Assembly: GCF_046197875.1 (NCBI RefSeq)
Contig: NZ_CP166991.1
Coordinates: 1,302,001-1,366,000, forward strand
Direction: 5' to 3'
DNA length: 64,000 bases
Source: Methanobrevibacter_A acididurans
Lineage (GTDB): Archaea; Methanobacteriota; Methanobacteria; Methanobacteriales; Methanobacteriaceae
Position numbers and translations under genes: made by a program. Each line of letters begins with the position of its first letter. Positions within the stretch are counted from its first letter, which is position 1. The notes under the pieces are model-generated. The model did not search any database. It saw nothing but the letters and a program-made list of their open reading frames with translations, and was not told the origin of the DNA. This document shows positions 8,699-18,718 of the stretch, piece after piece.

Positions 8699-10099
8699 TT
8701 ATAAATTTAATTTATTATTTTCTGTTATTAATTCTCCTTCTGAACCATATTGTTTTAAATCTTTATTACAATGTATATAAGAGTATATCCAACTTATACT
8801 TGCCCCAATAAGTTTACCTGATACTAATCCTATAAGTAAAATTGTAAAATTCACTTTAAATGATAATACTAAAATTAGTACAATACTTATGGGGAAGATT
8901 ATTTCTTGTAATATTGCTGTAAATAAACTTGTTGGTCCTTTACCTATTCCTTGGAAGTATCCACTACATATACTGCCAATTGGTTGAGATAAAAAGAATA
9001 TTATCATTACCCGTAACATTAACGTTATTTGTGGTATTAATTGTGCTGTTTGTGGAGAATAACTGAATAGTAATGCTATTTGTGGTGCAAATATAAAAAT
9101 TAGAATACCTATGCTTAATCCTATTAATATTCCTAGTTTAGTTCCATATTGAAATACTTTTTTGATTCTTAAAAATTTTTTTCCACCATAAGATGCTCCT
9201 TCTACTGTAACTAATGCTAATTTTAATCCTACTGCTGGCACTATACCAAATAATATTACTCTCATTCCAGCAGTATAAGCTGCTACTGCATTTGTATTAA
9301 TTATAGTGGAGAGTATTGTATTCATAAATCCTAACTGTATAGATATGCAGAGCATTTCCATACTAGCAGGTATGCCTACCATTAGCAATGCATATAATAT
9401 TTTCTTATTGAGTTTTAAAAATTTTACTTTGATTTTAACATATGCATCTTTTTTTATTAATAACCAGTAAATAAGAACAATACATGGTATTATAGCGGAT
9501 ATAACTGTAGATACAGCTGCTCCTTGAATTCCCATATTTAATTTGAACATGAAAATAGGATCGAGTACTGCATTCATTACACCGGATAATGCCATTATGT
9601 ATAATGCCCTATTCATATCACCTTCTGCTCTAAGTATTCCAGATAGCATAGCCATAAGCATGACAAATATAGCACCTGAAAATATTATGGTGTTGTATTG
9701 AACAGCAATACTTAAAATACTTTTACCACCTATAGATGAAAGTATTGGTTTTTGGAAAACTAATACAATTACTGATATAATTATAGAAATAATTATTGCA
9801 AGAATTATTGCCTGAGTTGCAGATTGATCTGCTTTATCTTTATTTTTAGCTCCAATAAAACGAGCTATAAGACTAGTTCCACCAGCAGCCATACCATTAG
9901 CAAAACCATTTAAAACTATAAATAATGGAGTAGTGACACCTAATGCTGCAAGAGCTGTTGGTCCAAGAAATGAAATCCAAATTCCATCAATAAGATTGTA
10001 AGATTGCATTATAAGCATTCCTAACATCATAGGGATCATCATTGTACGTAATGCTACTTTATAATCCCCAAAAAGTAAATCTAAATTTTTATTTGACAT
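8699..10099 (-). CDS. MATE-family multidrug/cation exporter
   Basis: A 466-residue integral membrane protein with about 12 hydrophobic helices in two halves, typical of MATE exporters (N-terminal half with GIWISFLGPTALAALGVTTPL, second half with AGMRVILFGIVPAVGLKLA). It is expected to extrude organic cations or drugs by Na+ or H+ antiport. It follows the MarR-type regulator gene by 12 bases in the same direction, so the pair is very likely an operon with autoregulation. The substrate is unknown. Confidence 0.93.
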   Translation of the reverse strand: MSNKNLDLLFGDYKVALRTMMIPMMLGMLIMQSYNLIDGIWISFLGPTALAALGVTTPLFIVLNGFANGMAAGGTSLIARFIGAKNKDKADQSATQAIILAIIISIIISVIVLVFQKPILSSIGGKSILSIAVQYNTIIFSGAIFVMLMAMLSGILRAEGDMNRALYIMALSGVMNAVLDPIFMFKLNMGIQGAAVSTVISAIIPCIVLIYWLLIKKDAYVKIKVKFLKLNKKILYALLMVGIPASMEMLCISIQLGFMNTILSTIINTNAVAAYTAGMRVILFGIVPAVGLKLALVTVEGASYGGKKFLRIKKVFQYGTKLGILIGLSIGILIFIFAPQIALLFSYSPQTAQLIPQITLMLRVMIIFFLSQPIGSICSGYFQGIGKGPTSLFTAILQEIIFPISIVLILVLSFKVNFTILLIGLVSGKLIGASISWIYSYIHCNKDLKQYGSEGELITENNKLNL

Positions 10100-10111
10100 A
10101 AAAAATCACGG

Positions 10112-10582
10112 TTAATAAGAGTTTAAATCATTTAAACTTTTACTAGCTAATTTAGCTAATTCTTCACGAAAAATAGGATTCAAATTATTTATTCCCATTT
10201 TTAATTCCCATTCTAAATTATAATTAATAAATTTATTAGAAAGATTTTTCCCCTTTTCTGTTGCAAAAATTTGATTTTTTCTCCGATTATTAGGATTAAC
10301 TTTTCTTAATATATATCCTTGTTCTTCTAAACTTCGTAAAGAGTTTGCTACTGTTGATTTATTTAATCCAAATGTTTTTACTAAATCTTCTTGGCTTAAA
10401 CCTTCATTTGCACATATTGACATTATTAATTTTACTTCTCCTAAGAACAAATTTAATTCTTTTAGTTTATTAGACATATAACGTTGTTGGCTTCGTTCAA
10501 TAAATGATATTTGAGCTATTAATGCTACTTTATCAATATATTCTTTAGGTTCTTTTATTAAAATGTCTTTTTCTGTTATCAT
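10112..10582 (-). CDS. MarR-family transcriptional regulator
   Basis: A 156-residue winged-helix regulator. The HTH is in GLSQEDLVKTFGLNKSTVANSLRSLEEQGYI (about 80-110) followed by a wing (RKVNPNNRRKNQIFATEKG). AGGAAC precedes the ATG. It heads the operon with the MATE exporter and probably represses it until a ligand binds, as in other MarR-exporter pairs. The operator was not identified, but a near-dyad in the upstream region around 10637-10666 (ACAAAACAGTTTTATGACAAAAC) is a candidate. Confidence 0.9.
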   Translation of the reverse strand: MITEKDILIKEPKEYIDKVALIAQISFIERSQQRYMSNKLKELNLFLGEVKLIMSICANEGLSQEDLVKTFGLNKSTVANSLRSLEEQGYILRKVNPNNRRKNQIFATEKGKNLSNKFINYNLEWELKMGINNLNPIFREELAKLASKSLNDLNSY

Positions 10583-10698
10583 TGTTTGTTCCTGAAATTT
10601 TTTCTTTATTATTTATTTTGTTTTAAAAATATTTAAAAGTATTGTTACAAAACAGTTTTATGACAAAACTATTAAGTTATAAAAAAAGAAAAGAAAAA

Positions 10699-11412
10699 TT
10701 AATTTTTAAAAAAATCTTTATTTTCCTTAATAATTTTTTTCATAGCTTTAACTCGTTTTTTAGGAGTAGAACCTAAATCTTTCTCATCCACATCAACTAA
10801 ACCATTTTCAACAAGTAGATTAAATTGATAAGGGATAACAGCTTCCTCTGCTTTTTGAATAGATTTATTACAAGCCTTTTTAAAATCTTTATCTTTCTCT
10901 TTACGTCTAGCCTTCTTAATTAATTTAATAGATTCTTCAGTACCTAAATCACCAAAGGATCTTATAGCAGCAAGACGAACACCCCAATCTTCATCATCTA
11001 AACCTTTAGAAATATCATCAATATTATCGTTAGCTTTTAACTCACCAAGACCACGAACAGCAACCTTACGAACAATAGCGTCATCATCTTCAACAGCTTC
11101 AGCAAGACAAGGAATAACCTTTTCATCACCAGTTTGTTTTAAAGCATAAGTAATAAATCTTTTATTTTGACCATTTTCATTATTAAATCGTTCAATAAGT
11201 TTATCAACAGCAGATTCACCCATTGTTCCTAAAATTTCTGCAGCTTTAAATCTAACAGGAGAACTTTCATCAGTAGTAGCTTCAATCAAAGGATCAATAG
11301 CAACATCATCAGTAACCCCAACTAAACTATTAACCGCTAACTTACGAGTATTAACATCTTCACTAGTTAAGTGTTCTAAAGCTTCATTCATAGATAATTT
11401 TTCATCACTCAT
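10699..11412 (-). CDS. HEAT-repeat protein (PBS-lyase type)
   Basis: A 237-residue protein of about five or six 30-residue helical repeats, each with patterns such as AIDPLIEATTDESSPVRFKAAEILGTMG and VRKVAVRGLGELKAND. This E-Z/HEAT type is a protein-binding scaffold common in methanogens. The N-terminus carries a strong GGTGTGAT ribosome site. The C-terminal 40 residues are basic. It is a single gene flanked by unrelated ones, so its partner is unknown. Confidence 0.88.
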   Translation of the reverse strand: MSDEKLSMNEALEHLTSEDVNTRKLAVNSLVGVTDDVAIDPLIEATTDESSPVRFKAAEILGTMGESAVDKLIERFNNENGQNKRFITYALKQTGDEKVIPCLAEAVEDDDAIVRKVAVRGLGELKANDNIDDISKGLDDEDWGVRLAAIRSFGDLGTEESIKLIKKARRKEKDKDFKKACNKSIQKAEEAVIPYQFNLLVENGLVDVDEKDLGSTPKKRVKAMKKIIKENKDFFKN

Positions 11413-11631
11413 ATATCACACCAAAATTAATTAATAAAAAGTAAATTCAATAATAAAGAAAATAATATAGTTTAATTAAGCTTAATAAGCATTAACTAAA
11501 TTTAATATAAAAAAATTCACTAATACAATTTTTTATTAAAACTAATATTTAAATTTTTAATAGAAAACTAGTTATAAATATTAAATTAAAAAAAAGATAC
11601 AAATATAAAAAAATTATAGTTATGAATAAAC

Positions 11632-14232
11632 ATGATAAGCAAACAAGAAAAATCTTACAGCAAAAAAGAGATTTATAAAAATCTTCACCCATGGGTTAAA
11701 GAATGGTTTGATAAAACATTTACAGATTTTACACCAGCCCAAAAAAAAGCTATAATAGATATTCACCATCATGAAAATGTTTTAATCAGTTCACCAACAG
11801 GATCAGGTAAAACATTAACTGCATTTTTAAGTATTATTAGCGAACTTACAACACTTGCAGAAAAAGAAGAATTAGAAGATAAAGTTTATTGTATTTATAT
11901 AAGCCCTCTAAAAGCATTAGACAATGATATTGAAAAAAATTTAGAAAAACCTTTAGAAGAAATCGAAAAAATTGCAGGAAAACCTTTAGGAATACGTAAA
12001 GCTGTACGAACAGGCGATACTAGCCAATATCAAAGACAAAAAATGTTAAAAAAACCACCACATATTCTTATCACAACCCCAGAAACATTATCAATATTAC
12101 TTGTAGCACCAAAATTTAGACTTAAATTAAGCAATGTTAAATATGTTATAATAGATGAAATCCACTCTTTAGCAGAAAATAAAAGAGGAGTTCATTTATC
12201 ACTAAGTTTAGAAAGATTACAATTCTTAATTGGAAACTATACCCGAATAGGCCTATCCGCAACAGTATCTCCTTTAACAGAAATTGCAAAATTTTTAGTA
12301 GGGTATGAATATGGAGTAGAAAGAAATTGCAAAATAATTGATGTAAACTATTTAAAAGAAGTGGATATGGAAGTTTTATGTCCAGTTGATGACATAGTTC
12401 TAGCAGATGATGAAGATACACGTTTAGGAATGTATGATTTAGTTGATGAATTAGCAATGCAACATAAAACCACTTTAATATTTACAAACACAAGAAGTGG
12501 AACTGAAAGTTTTGTTTATAATCTAAAAAAAATGTATCCTAAACATTATAATAGTAATAATATAATGGCACACCACTCCTCATTATCTAAAGAATCTAGA
12601 TTAATAACAGAAACTAATCTAAAAGAAGGTAAGTTAAAAGTAGTTGTTTCATCAACAAGTTTAGAATTAGGAATAGATATAGGATACATTGATTTAGTTA
12701 TATTAATAAATTCACCAAAAAGTGTGTCCCGAGCATTACAACGAATTGGTAGAAGCGGACATGAATTACATGAAAAATCAAAAGGAAGAATAATAGTAAC
12801 TGATCGTGACGACTTAGTAGAATGTGCAGTACTTCTTAAAAATGCAAAAGAAGGTAGAATAGATAAAATAAAAACACCCGTTAATTGTTTAGATGTTTTA
12901 GCACAACACTTGTATGGAATGAGTATCGAAAATATATGTGATATAGATTATACTTATGATATAATCCGTAAAAGTTACTGTTACAAAGATTTATCCCGAG
13001 ATGACTATGAAGATGTTTTAAGTTATTTAGCTGGAGAATATGTTGAACTTGAAGACCGATACGTTTATGCAAAGATTTGGATAGATTATGATAAAAAAAG
13101 ATTTGGAAAACGTGGAAAACTTGCAAGAGTATTATACAGTACTAATATTGGAACAATACCAGATCGTTCTGCTGTACAAGTAAAATGTGATGGTGAAGTT
13201 GTAGGTAAAGTTGAAGAAGAGTTTATGGAAAAACTTAAAAAAGGAGATACTTTTGTTCTTGGTGGAAGTATTTATCGTTTCAATTATGGTAGGGGAATGA
13301 CAATAAATGTAACTCCTTCACAAGGACCTCCAACTATTCCTTCATGGTTTAGTGAACAATTACCTTTAGCTTTTGATCTTGCAGTAGATATTCAGAGATT
13401 TAGATCTTTAATGGAAGGTAAATTTCAATATAAAAAAAGTAAAACAGAAATTTTAGAGTATATTCATGATTATCTTTATGTAGATGATTTTGCAGCTAAT
13501 GCAATTTATGAATATTTCCATGAACAGTATGTTTATGCTAAAGTACCTAGTAGTAGAAAAATGTTAATCGAATATTACAAAGGTTTTGGTGGGAAAAAAT
13601 TTGTTGTTTTCCATAGTTTATTTGGGAGAAAAACAAATGATGCTTTAAGTCGTGCCATTGCATATATTGCAGCTACAGAATACAATAGAGATTTAACAAT
13701 AAGCATTAGTGATAATGGTTTCTATTTGAGTAGTGATAAAAAAATTAATGCACTTGAATCATTTAAAAAGTTAAATAGTGGAAATATTGATAATGTACTT
13801 GAAAAAGCATTGAATAAAACTGAAGTTTTAGCCCATAGATTCAGGGACTGTGCTGGACGTTCATTAATGACACTTCGTAGGTATAAAGGGGATCAGAAAT
13901 CTGCAGGACGCCAACAAGTACGTGGAAAAATATTATTAAAATTTGTTCAGGAAATGGATAATAATTTCAGTATATTAAAAGAAGCTAGAAGAGAATCTAC
14001 TGAAGATTATATGGACATTAAAGGTGCTAAGAAAGTTTTAGAATGGATTGAATCTGGTGGAATGGAAGTAGAAACTATAAGTACTTTAATACCTTCACCT
14101 TTTGCTTATAATTTAGTGAGTCAAGGATATTTAGATGTTTTAGCCCAAACAGATAAAGCCGAATTTACAAAACGAATGCATCAAGCAGTACTTGATGAAG
14201 TTAAAAGTAAACTTAAAGAGGAATATTATTAA
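11632..14232 (+). CDS. lhr: Lhr-type superfamily 2 DNA helicase
   Basis: An 866-residue ATP-dependent DNA helicase involved in archaeal DNA repair and recombination. The helicase core runs over residues about 35-420: Walker A SSPTGSGKT near 53-61, DEIH box near 175, motif III GLSATVSP near 206, and motif VI QRIGRSGH near 367. The rest is the Lhr-core winged-helix and beta-bundle domains. The length is that of Lhr-core without the long bacterial C-terminal extension. A flavodoxin gene follows after about 60 bases. Confidence 0.94.
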   Translation: MISKQEKSYSKKEIYKNLHPWVKEWFDKTFTDFTPAQKKAIIDIHHHENVLISSPTGSGKTLTAFLSIISELTTLAEKEELEDKVYCIYISPLKALDNDIEKNLEKPLEEIEKIAGKPLGIRKAVRTGDTSQYQRQKMLKKPPHILITTPETLSILLVAPKFRLKLSNVKYVIIDEIHSLAENKRGVHLSLSLERLQFLIGNYTRIGLSATVSPLTEIAKFLVGYEYGVERNCKIIDVNYLKEVDMEVLCPVDDIVLADDEDTRLGMYDLVDELAMQHKTTLIFTNTRSGTESFVYNLKKMYPKHYNSNNIMAHHSSLSKESRLITETNLKEGKLKVVVSSTSLELGIDIGYIDLVILINSPKSVSRALQRIGRSGHELHEKSKGRIIVTDRDDLVECAVLLKNAKEGRIDKIKTPVNCLDVLAQHLYGMSIENICDIDYTYDIIRKSYCYKDLSRDDYEDVLSYLAGEYVELEDRYVYAKIWIDYDKKRFGKRGKLARVLYSTNIGTIPDRSAVQVKCDGEVVGKVEEEFMEKLKKGDTFVLGGSIYRFNYGRGMTINVTPSQGPPTIPSWFSEQLPLAFDLAVDIQRFRSLMEGKFQYKKSKTEILEYIHDYLYVDDFAANAIYEYFHEQYVYAKVPSSRKMLIEYYKGFGGKKFVVFHSLFGRKTNDALSRAIAYIAATEYNRDLTISISDNGFYLSSDKKINALESFKKLNSGNIDNVLEKALNKTEVLAHRFRDCAGRSLMTLRRYKGDQKSAGRQQVRGKILLKFVQEMDNNFSILKEARRESTEDYMDIKGAKKVLEWIESGGMEVETISTLIPSPFAYNLVSQGYLDVLAQTDKAEFTKRMHQAVLDEVKSKLKEEYY

Positions 14233-14295
14233 AAAATAAAATAAAATAATTATTTTAATAAAAATTAAATATCTAAAAGAATAAACATTACTTTC

Positions 14296-14772
14296 ATGAA
14301 GATTTTAGTAGTTTATTATTCAAGAAGCGAACGAACTAAACAAGTGGCAGATAGGATTAGACAAATCTTTCAATGCGATATTGAACGTATCGAAGATGTG
14401 GAGAGTAGAGAAGGTCCAAGTAAATTTTTAAAATCAACTTTTGAATCTATTTTAGGCCATAACACAGAAATTAAACCTTCAAAAATAGATCCTCAAGGTT
14501 ATGATTTAGTTATAATTGGAACACCAGTTTGGGCAGGTACAATGAGTAGCCCCATATTCACATATATGAAACAAAACTTTTTAAAATTTGATCAAGTTGC
14601 ATTTTTCTGTACTTGTGGAAGTAATGGAGCAGAAAGTACTCTTAAGAATATGGAACGACTTATTAGAAAAGAACCTGTTAGCACTTTATCTTTAACTAAA
14701 AAAGAACTAAAAAATAATATGAATGGTAAAATTAACAATTTCATAAGTGAACTAAAATACGAACTAACATGA
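14296..14772 (+). CDS. Flavodoxin
   Basis: A 158-residue flavodoxin with the FMN phosphate loop YYSRSERTKQ at residues 7-16 and the later loops TPVWAGTMS (about 76-84) and CTCGSNGAE (about 107-115). It likely transfers electrons in place of ferredoxin or acts as an NAD(P)H-FMN-type reductase partner. NfeD-like and QueG-like genes follow within 20 bases each, suggesting a redox-linked operon. Confidence 0.9.
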   Translation: MKILVVYYSRSERTKQVADRIRQIFQCDIERIEDVESREGPSKFLKSTFESILGHNTEIKPSKIDPQGYDLVIIGTPVWAGTMSSPIFTYMKQNFLKFDQVAFFCTCGSNGAESTLKNMERLIRKEPVSTLSLTKKELKNNMNGKINNFISELKYELT

Positions 14773-14791
14773 AAAACATGGATTAAGCTTT

Positions 14792-15220
14792 ATGATAATC
14801 GAATATATTGAATTTTGGATACTGTTAAGTATAATATTTTTACTCATAGAAGTATTAACAAGAAAATTATACTTTATAAGCATAACAATAGGAATTATTT
14901 CAGTTATAATATTAAACCTCCTAAAATACCCAATCCCCACTCAATTAATAAGTTTATTAATAGTTACAATTATTTGCATAATTATCACAAGACCAATAGC
15001 ACATAAAATTAAAAAGAGTCATGAAAAAAAATTTGAAGTAAATGAATTAATTGGTGGAGATGCCATTGTTAATGACTACTTAAACAAAAATATTATTGGT
15101 ACAATTCAATATGAAGGTAAAAATTGGCAAGCAATAAGTAATGAAGAATTATTAGAAGGAAGTTTAGTTACTATAGTTGGAGTAGATGGAAGAAAATTAG
15201 TAGTTGAAAAAAAATTATAA
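14792..15220 (+). CDS. NfeD-like membrane protein with OB-fold
   Basis: A 142-residue protein with two or three N-terminal membrane helices (about 5-75) followed by a soluble OB-fold (about 85-142: GGDAIVNDYLNKNIIGTIQYEGKNWQA...VDGRKLVVEKK). This is the NfeD-short arrangement, usually paired with stomatin-type SPFH proteins; no SPFH gene lies beside it here. It sits in a run of closely spaced genes between flavodoxin and the QueG-like protein. Confidence 0.82.
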   Translation: MIIEYIEFWILLSIIFLLIEVLTRKLYFISITIGIISVIILNLLKYPIPTQLISLLIVTIICIIITRPIAHKIKKSHEKKFEVNELIGGDAIVNDYLNKNIIGTIQYEGKNWQAISNEELLEGSLVTIVGVDGRKLVVEKKL

Positions 15221-15240
15221 AAAAGGAGGCTATTTTTCTT

Positions 15241-16254
15241 ATGAACACTACTTTAGCTAAAAAAATTTGTGAAAAAGCAAAAGAAATTGGTTACGATAAA
15301 TGTGGAATCATAAAAATTGAAGATATTAATGGTTTTGAAAATCAATTAAATAAACGAATAAAACTTTTTCCAGAAAGTAAGGAAGACTTGAATAAACTAA
15401 AACATTATGCGCATCCAGAAAAAGAATTTCCATGGGCCAAAAGTATAATAATATGTGCTTATTCAATAAATAAATTTGAAATTCCAGAGCATTTAAATGG
15501 AAAAATTGGAAAGTACTATCTTGTAGATGGTAGACGCAATTGTGAATCTGAACAATATCAAATACAAAAGGAATTTCAAAAATATTTAGATGAAATCGGC
15601 ATAAAAGCATTAATTGGTGAAGACCATGATTTAACAACTATGCGATGGACAGCATGTAAAGCTGGTATTGGTATTATTCGTAAAAATAACTTTTTTTATA
15701 CAGAAGATGGATCTTATATTGTTTTAAAATCATGGTTAATAGATAAAGAATTAGAGTATAAATTTAAATCTAATTTAGAACCTTGTCCAGAGAGCTGTAG
15801 TTTATGTATTGAAATGTGTCCTACTTCTAGTTTATTAAAAGATTATGCCACAAATAAAATGACTTGTATTAGTGGGATTACTTGTAATCATGAAAATAAT
15901 TTAATGGACGAACCTTTACGTGAACAATTAGGTGAATGGATTTGTGGATGTGACATATGCCAAGATGTGTGTCCATTTAATCAATGGGAAGGTCATGCAA
16001 AATTTCCTAATTTAGAAGATTTTGGTAAAAAAGTAAGTTTAAGTAAAATAGTTGAAATGGATTATTCTAAATTACAATCTATTGTTCAAAATAAATTATG
16101 GTATATTCCAGAAGATAAATTATGGAAATTTAAGGTTAATGCTTTAAACAGTATGCTAAATAATTGGCAAAAAAATATGAAAGTAGTGTTGAAATTTCAA
16201 TTAAAGATTCTAATGAAAATGTTAAAAAAATGGGAAAATTTGTTAAATCCATAA
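15241..16254 (+). CDS. QueG-like double [4Fe-4S] protein, 3' end frameshifted
   Basis: A 337-residue product related to epoxyqueuosine reductase: a corrinoid-type reductase fold with two clusters (CPESCSLCIEMCP near 182-194 and CGCDICQDVCP near 236-246) and the conserved RWTACKAGIG. Archaea do not make queuosine the bacterial way, so its substrate is uncertain. Starts with an AAAAGGAGG ribosome site. After NALNSMLNN the reading frame enters an A7 tract (16169-16175); the -1 frame continues a HEAT-like ending (YESSVEIS..., ending at a TAA at 16263-16265). The annotated end at 16254 is therefore doubtful. Confidence 0.82.
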   Translation: MNTTLAKKICEKAKEIGYDKCGIIKIEDINGFENQLNKRIKLFPESKEDLNKLKHYAHPEKEFPWAKSIIICAYSINKFEIPEHLNGKIGKYYLVDGRRNCESEQYQIQKEFQKYLDEIGIKALIGEDHDLTTMRWTACKAGIGIIRKNNFFYTEDGSYIVLKSWLIDKELEYKFKSNLEPCPESCSLCIEMCPTSSLLKDYATNKMTCISGITCNHENNLMDEPLREQLGEWICGCDICQDVCPFNQWEGHAKFPNLEDFGKKVSLSKIVEMDYSKLQSIVQNKLWYIPEDKLWKFKVNALNSMLNNWQKNMKVVLKFQLKILMKMLKKWENLLNP

Positions 16255-16390
16255 TTGATTACTAATATTAAAGATTGAAAAAAAATACAAAAATTTATAT
16301 TGAATTTTTATTATATTATAAGTAATAAAAAATTTTTTTATAATAATATACTTAAATAATTAATTAAAAATTATTCAGGAGCTAATATGT

Positions 16391-16774
16391 ATGGTGAAAT
16401 GGAGTGCAGTAATAGTTGGATTTATTTTAGCTATAATAGTTAAATCATATTTTCCACATTATGAATTCATAGGTTTAATCCTTGTTGGATTCTTAGTAGG
16501 AATTATGGTTAAAAGAGGATTTTGGAAAGGCATGGTGAATGCTGCTGTAGCTGGTGCTTTAGGAACTATAGTTTCTGCTATAATATTTATATTACTAATT
16601 ACTACAGGTAGTAGTTTACTATTTGGATTATTTGGAGGTCTTGCAGGATTTACAATATCTGGAGTTAGTAGTTTAGTTGTAGTTTTAGGATATATGATTT
16701 ATTATATGATTGTTATGGGTATTGCAGGTGGATTTGGAGGATTAATTGCTGGCCGTTCACATGACAGATATTAA
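16391..16774 (+). CDS. DUF5518-like small membrane protein
   Basis: A 127-residue protein of four predicted transmembrane helices, rich in Gly and Ala, with GFLVGIMVKRGFWKGMVNAAVAGALG in the middle and a short RSHDRY tail. This is the pattern of DUF5518, a family common in methanogens. Two ATGs occur; the one at 16391 follows CAGGAG more plausibly. Function unknown. A second membrane-protein gene follows after 28 bases. Confidence 0.78.
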   Translation: MVKWSAVIVGFILAIIVKSYFPHYEFIGLILVGFLVGIMVKRGFWKGMVNAAVAGALGTIVSAIIFILLITTGSSLLFGLFGGLAGFTISGVSSLVVVLGYMIYYMIVMGIAGGFGGLIAGRSHDRY

Positions 16775-16802
16775 AAAATTTAAGTTAAAAGAGGAGTAAT
16801 TT

Positions 16803-17267
16803 ATGAAAATTTTTGAAAATGGATTTAAATCTTGGTTATTTAGTTATAATTGGATGGGTTTTATAGTAGCTGCAGCATTAACAACACTTATTGCAACATT
16901 ATCTTATCAAAAATCTTTAGATTGGTTAGCACCATTTTCAGCAATAGGTTTACTTTATATTGGATATATAAGTAAAAATAAGATTTTAGCTATTATAATG
17001 GGTGCTATAGGAGCACTTCCACTTGCTTTTGTTAGTTTTTATGGGGCAATGGGCCCTATTACTATTAAAGGAATGAGTATTCCACAAACAGCAACTATTT
17101 TAATAATTCTTGTTTTAATTGTTGGTGGAGTTATAGGATTTGTAGGTGCATTCTTTAACAGTAACCGTCAAAAAGCTATAGAACAACAAAAACAAGACAA
17201 TCAAAAAAAGTCAAATAAAGAAAAGAAAAAAGAAGAACGTGAAACAAGTAAAAATATTAAAAAATAA
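16803..17267 (+). CDS. Four-helix membrane protein with charged C-terminal tail
   Basis: A 154-residue protein with four hydrophobic segments (about 15-35, 38-58, 60-85, 95-120) and a very lysine- and glutamate-rich C-terminus (about 125-154) that should lie in the cytoplasm. AGAGGAG precedes the ATG. Unrecognised. It is likely co-transcribed with the DUF5518-like gene immediately upstream. Confidence 0.72.
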   Translation: MKIFENGFKSWLFSYNWMGFIVAAALTTLIATLSYQKSLDWLAPFSAIGLLYIGYISKNKILAIIMGAIGALPLAFVSFYGAMGPITIKGMSIPQTATILIILVLIVGGVIGFVGAFFNSNRQKAIEQQKQDNQKKSNKEKKKEERETSKNIKK

Positions 17268-17294
17268 ACTCTTTCTTAATTTTTTTAAAAAAAA

Positions 17295-17327
17295 TAGGAG
17301 CATAATAAAAAAAATATTACACTCCTA
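17295..17327. terminator. Hairpin between convergent genes
   Basis: TAGGAG at 17295-17300 pairs with CTCCTA at 17322-17327 around an A-rich loop that itself contains ATAATA/TATTA. It sits between the convergent membrane-protein gene and purP and could serve both. Strength inferred only. Confidence 0.5.
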
Positions 17328-17366
17328 CTTCTTTAATCCAATATTTTATATAATCTAAAAAAGATT

Positions 17367-18461
17367 TTATGTTATGACTTTTTCTAAACCGCCTTCAGTT
17401 TTAATTGCTTTTTTAATTTCTAAAGCAATTCTACGACCCATACTCATACCTTCACCATATTTAAGATGACTGTAAGATGAACCGTCCATAAATGTGTTTG
17501 TTCCCCCATCAGTACGGGCACTTGTTTCGAATACAACAATTTCTAAATCATCATTAACGAGTGTTTGTAAACAGAATGGTCCATTTAAACCTGGTGCTAC
17601 AAGTTCATGTGCACTTTTTACAAATTTATCTCCTAAGTCAAATGCTTGAGTTAATAATGATTCACGTATTGCAACAGGATGGTTACCAGTTACAACATAA
17701 CTTGGGGATTTATCAATATCTAATTGATCTTTTGCAGGCATTCTAACAAAACCATCAATACTTGATTCATATCTTGTATCCATTCCCATAATTTCTACTT
17801 CATCTTCTAATGCTGAATAGAAATAATGTATACAATAATTACATCCAGCTACATATTCTTCAATGTGTGCTTGATCTACATCTTCGTCTTCAATCCAGCC
17901 TCTTTTTTTCATAGCTTCAATTTTTTTATCAAATTCTTCAGGGGAACTTGCTACAAAGTATCCTCTTCCTCCTCTTGCACCTGGGAATTTTACCATAGCT
18001 TCTCTATTAATTTGACTTGGATTGTCGTATTTTTGTGGAATACGTATATCCCCATTTTCAAGTAATTTGTGTTCAAGATCTCTTTCTGCTTCCCATCTTA
18101 AGATATCACGATTCCCGAACATTGGTACCATGAATTTATCTTCAACATTATCTAAACCAGCATATGCTACAAAAGATCCGTGAGGGATAACAATTGCATT
18201 CATATCACGTAATCTTTGTTGAACATCTTCATTGACTATGTCTTTAAATTTATCTACCATTATAAATTCATCTGCTACATCAAATCTTTGATATGGAACT
18301 TCACGTCCTTTTTCACAGACTACAGCTGTATGAAAACCTTCTTCTTGCGCACCACGAAGTATATGTAAACTTGTATGACTTCCTAGTGTAGCTATTGTTA
18401 TATTTTCTTTGTCGTATCCTTTTAAGATATCTAAAATATCATCTTTTTTGATTTTTCCCAT
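17367..18461 (-). CDS. purP: PurP, formate-dependent FAICAR synthetase
   Basis: The archaeal ATP-grasp enzyme that formylates AICAR using formate and ATP, replacing the bacterial PurH transformylase. The 364 residues fit the family. Diagnostic stretches are TLGSHTSLHILRGAQ near the N-terminus, VCEKGREVPYQRF, the glycine-rich FPGARGGRGYFVA near 162-174 and the C-terminal SARTDGGTNTF. GGAGAAT precedes the ATG. It lies alone, convergent with the small membrane proteins. Confidence 0.95.
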   Translation of the reverse strand: MGKIKKDDILDILKGYDKENITIATLGSHTSLHILRGAQEEGFHTAVVCEKGREVPYQRFDVADEFIMVDKFKDIVNEDVQQRLRDMNAIVIPHGSFVAYAGLDNVEDKFMVPMFGNRDILRWEAERDLEHKLLENGDIRIPQKYDNPSQINREAMVKFPGARGGRGYFVASSPEEFDKKIEAMKKRGWIEDEDVDQAHIEEYVAGCNYCIHYFYSALEDEVEIMGMDTRYESSIDGFVRMPAKDQLDIDKSPSYVVTGNHPVAIRESLLTQAFDLGDKFVKSAHELVAPGLNGPFCLQTLVNDDLEIVVFETSARTDGGTNTFMDGSSYSHLKYGEGMSMGRRIALEIKKAIKTEGGLEKVIT

Positions 18462-18718
18462 TTTCTAATTCTCCATTATTTAGAAATTCATAATATTTTC
18501 AATAAAATATTATCAGTAATAATATTTCTTTTTTTTATAAACATATATAATTTATTATTTGATTTTTGTTCCTTAATTTTAGGACAAATTTTATAAATTG
18601 TATTGAATAATATATTAATAAGTGTTATAAATTTAAAATAAAATTTAAGTATTTTTCCTATTTTGAAAATAAAAATAACAACTAATTTTAACTAAAACAT
18701 TAACTAGAGGTGAAAGTA

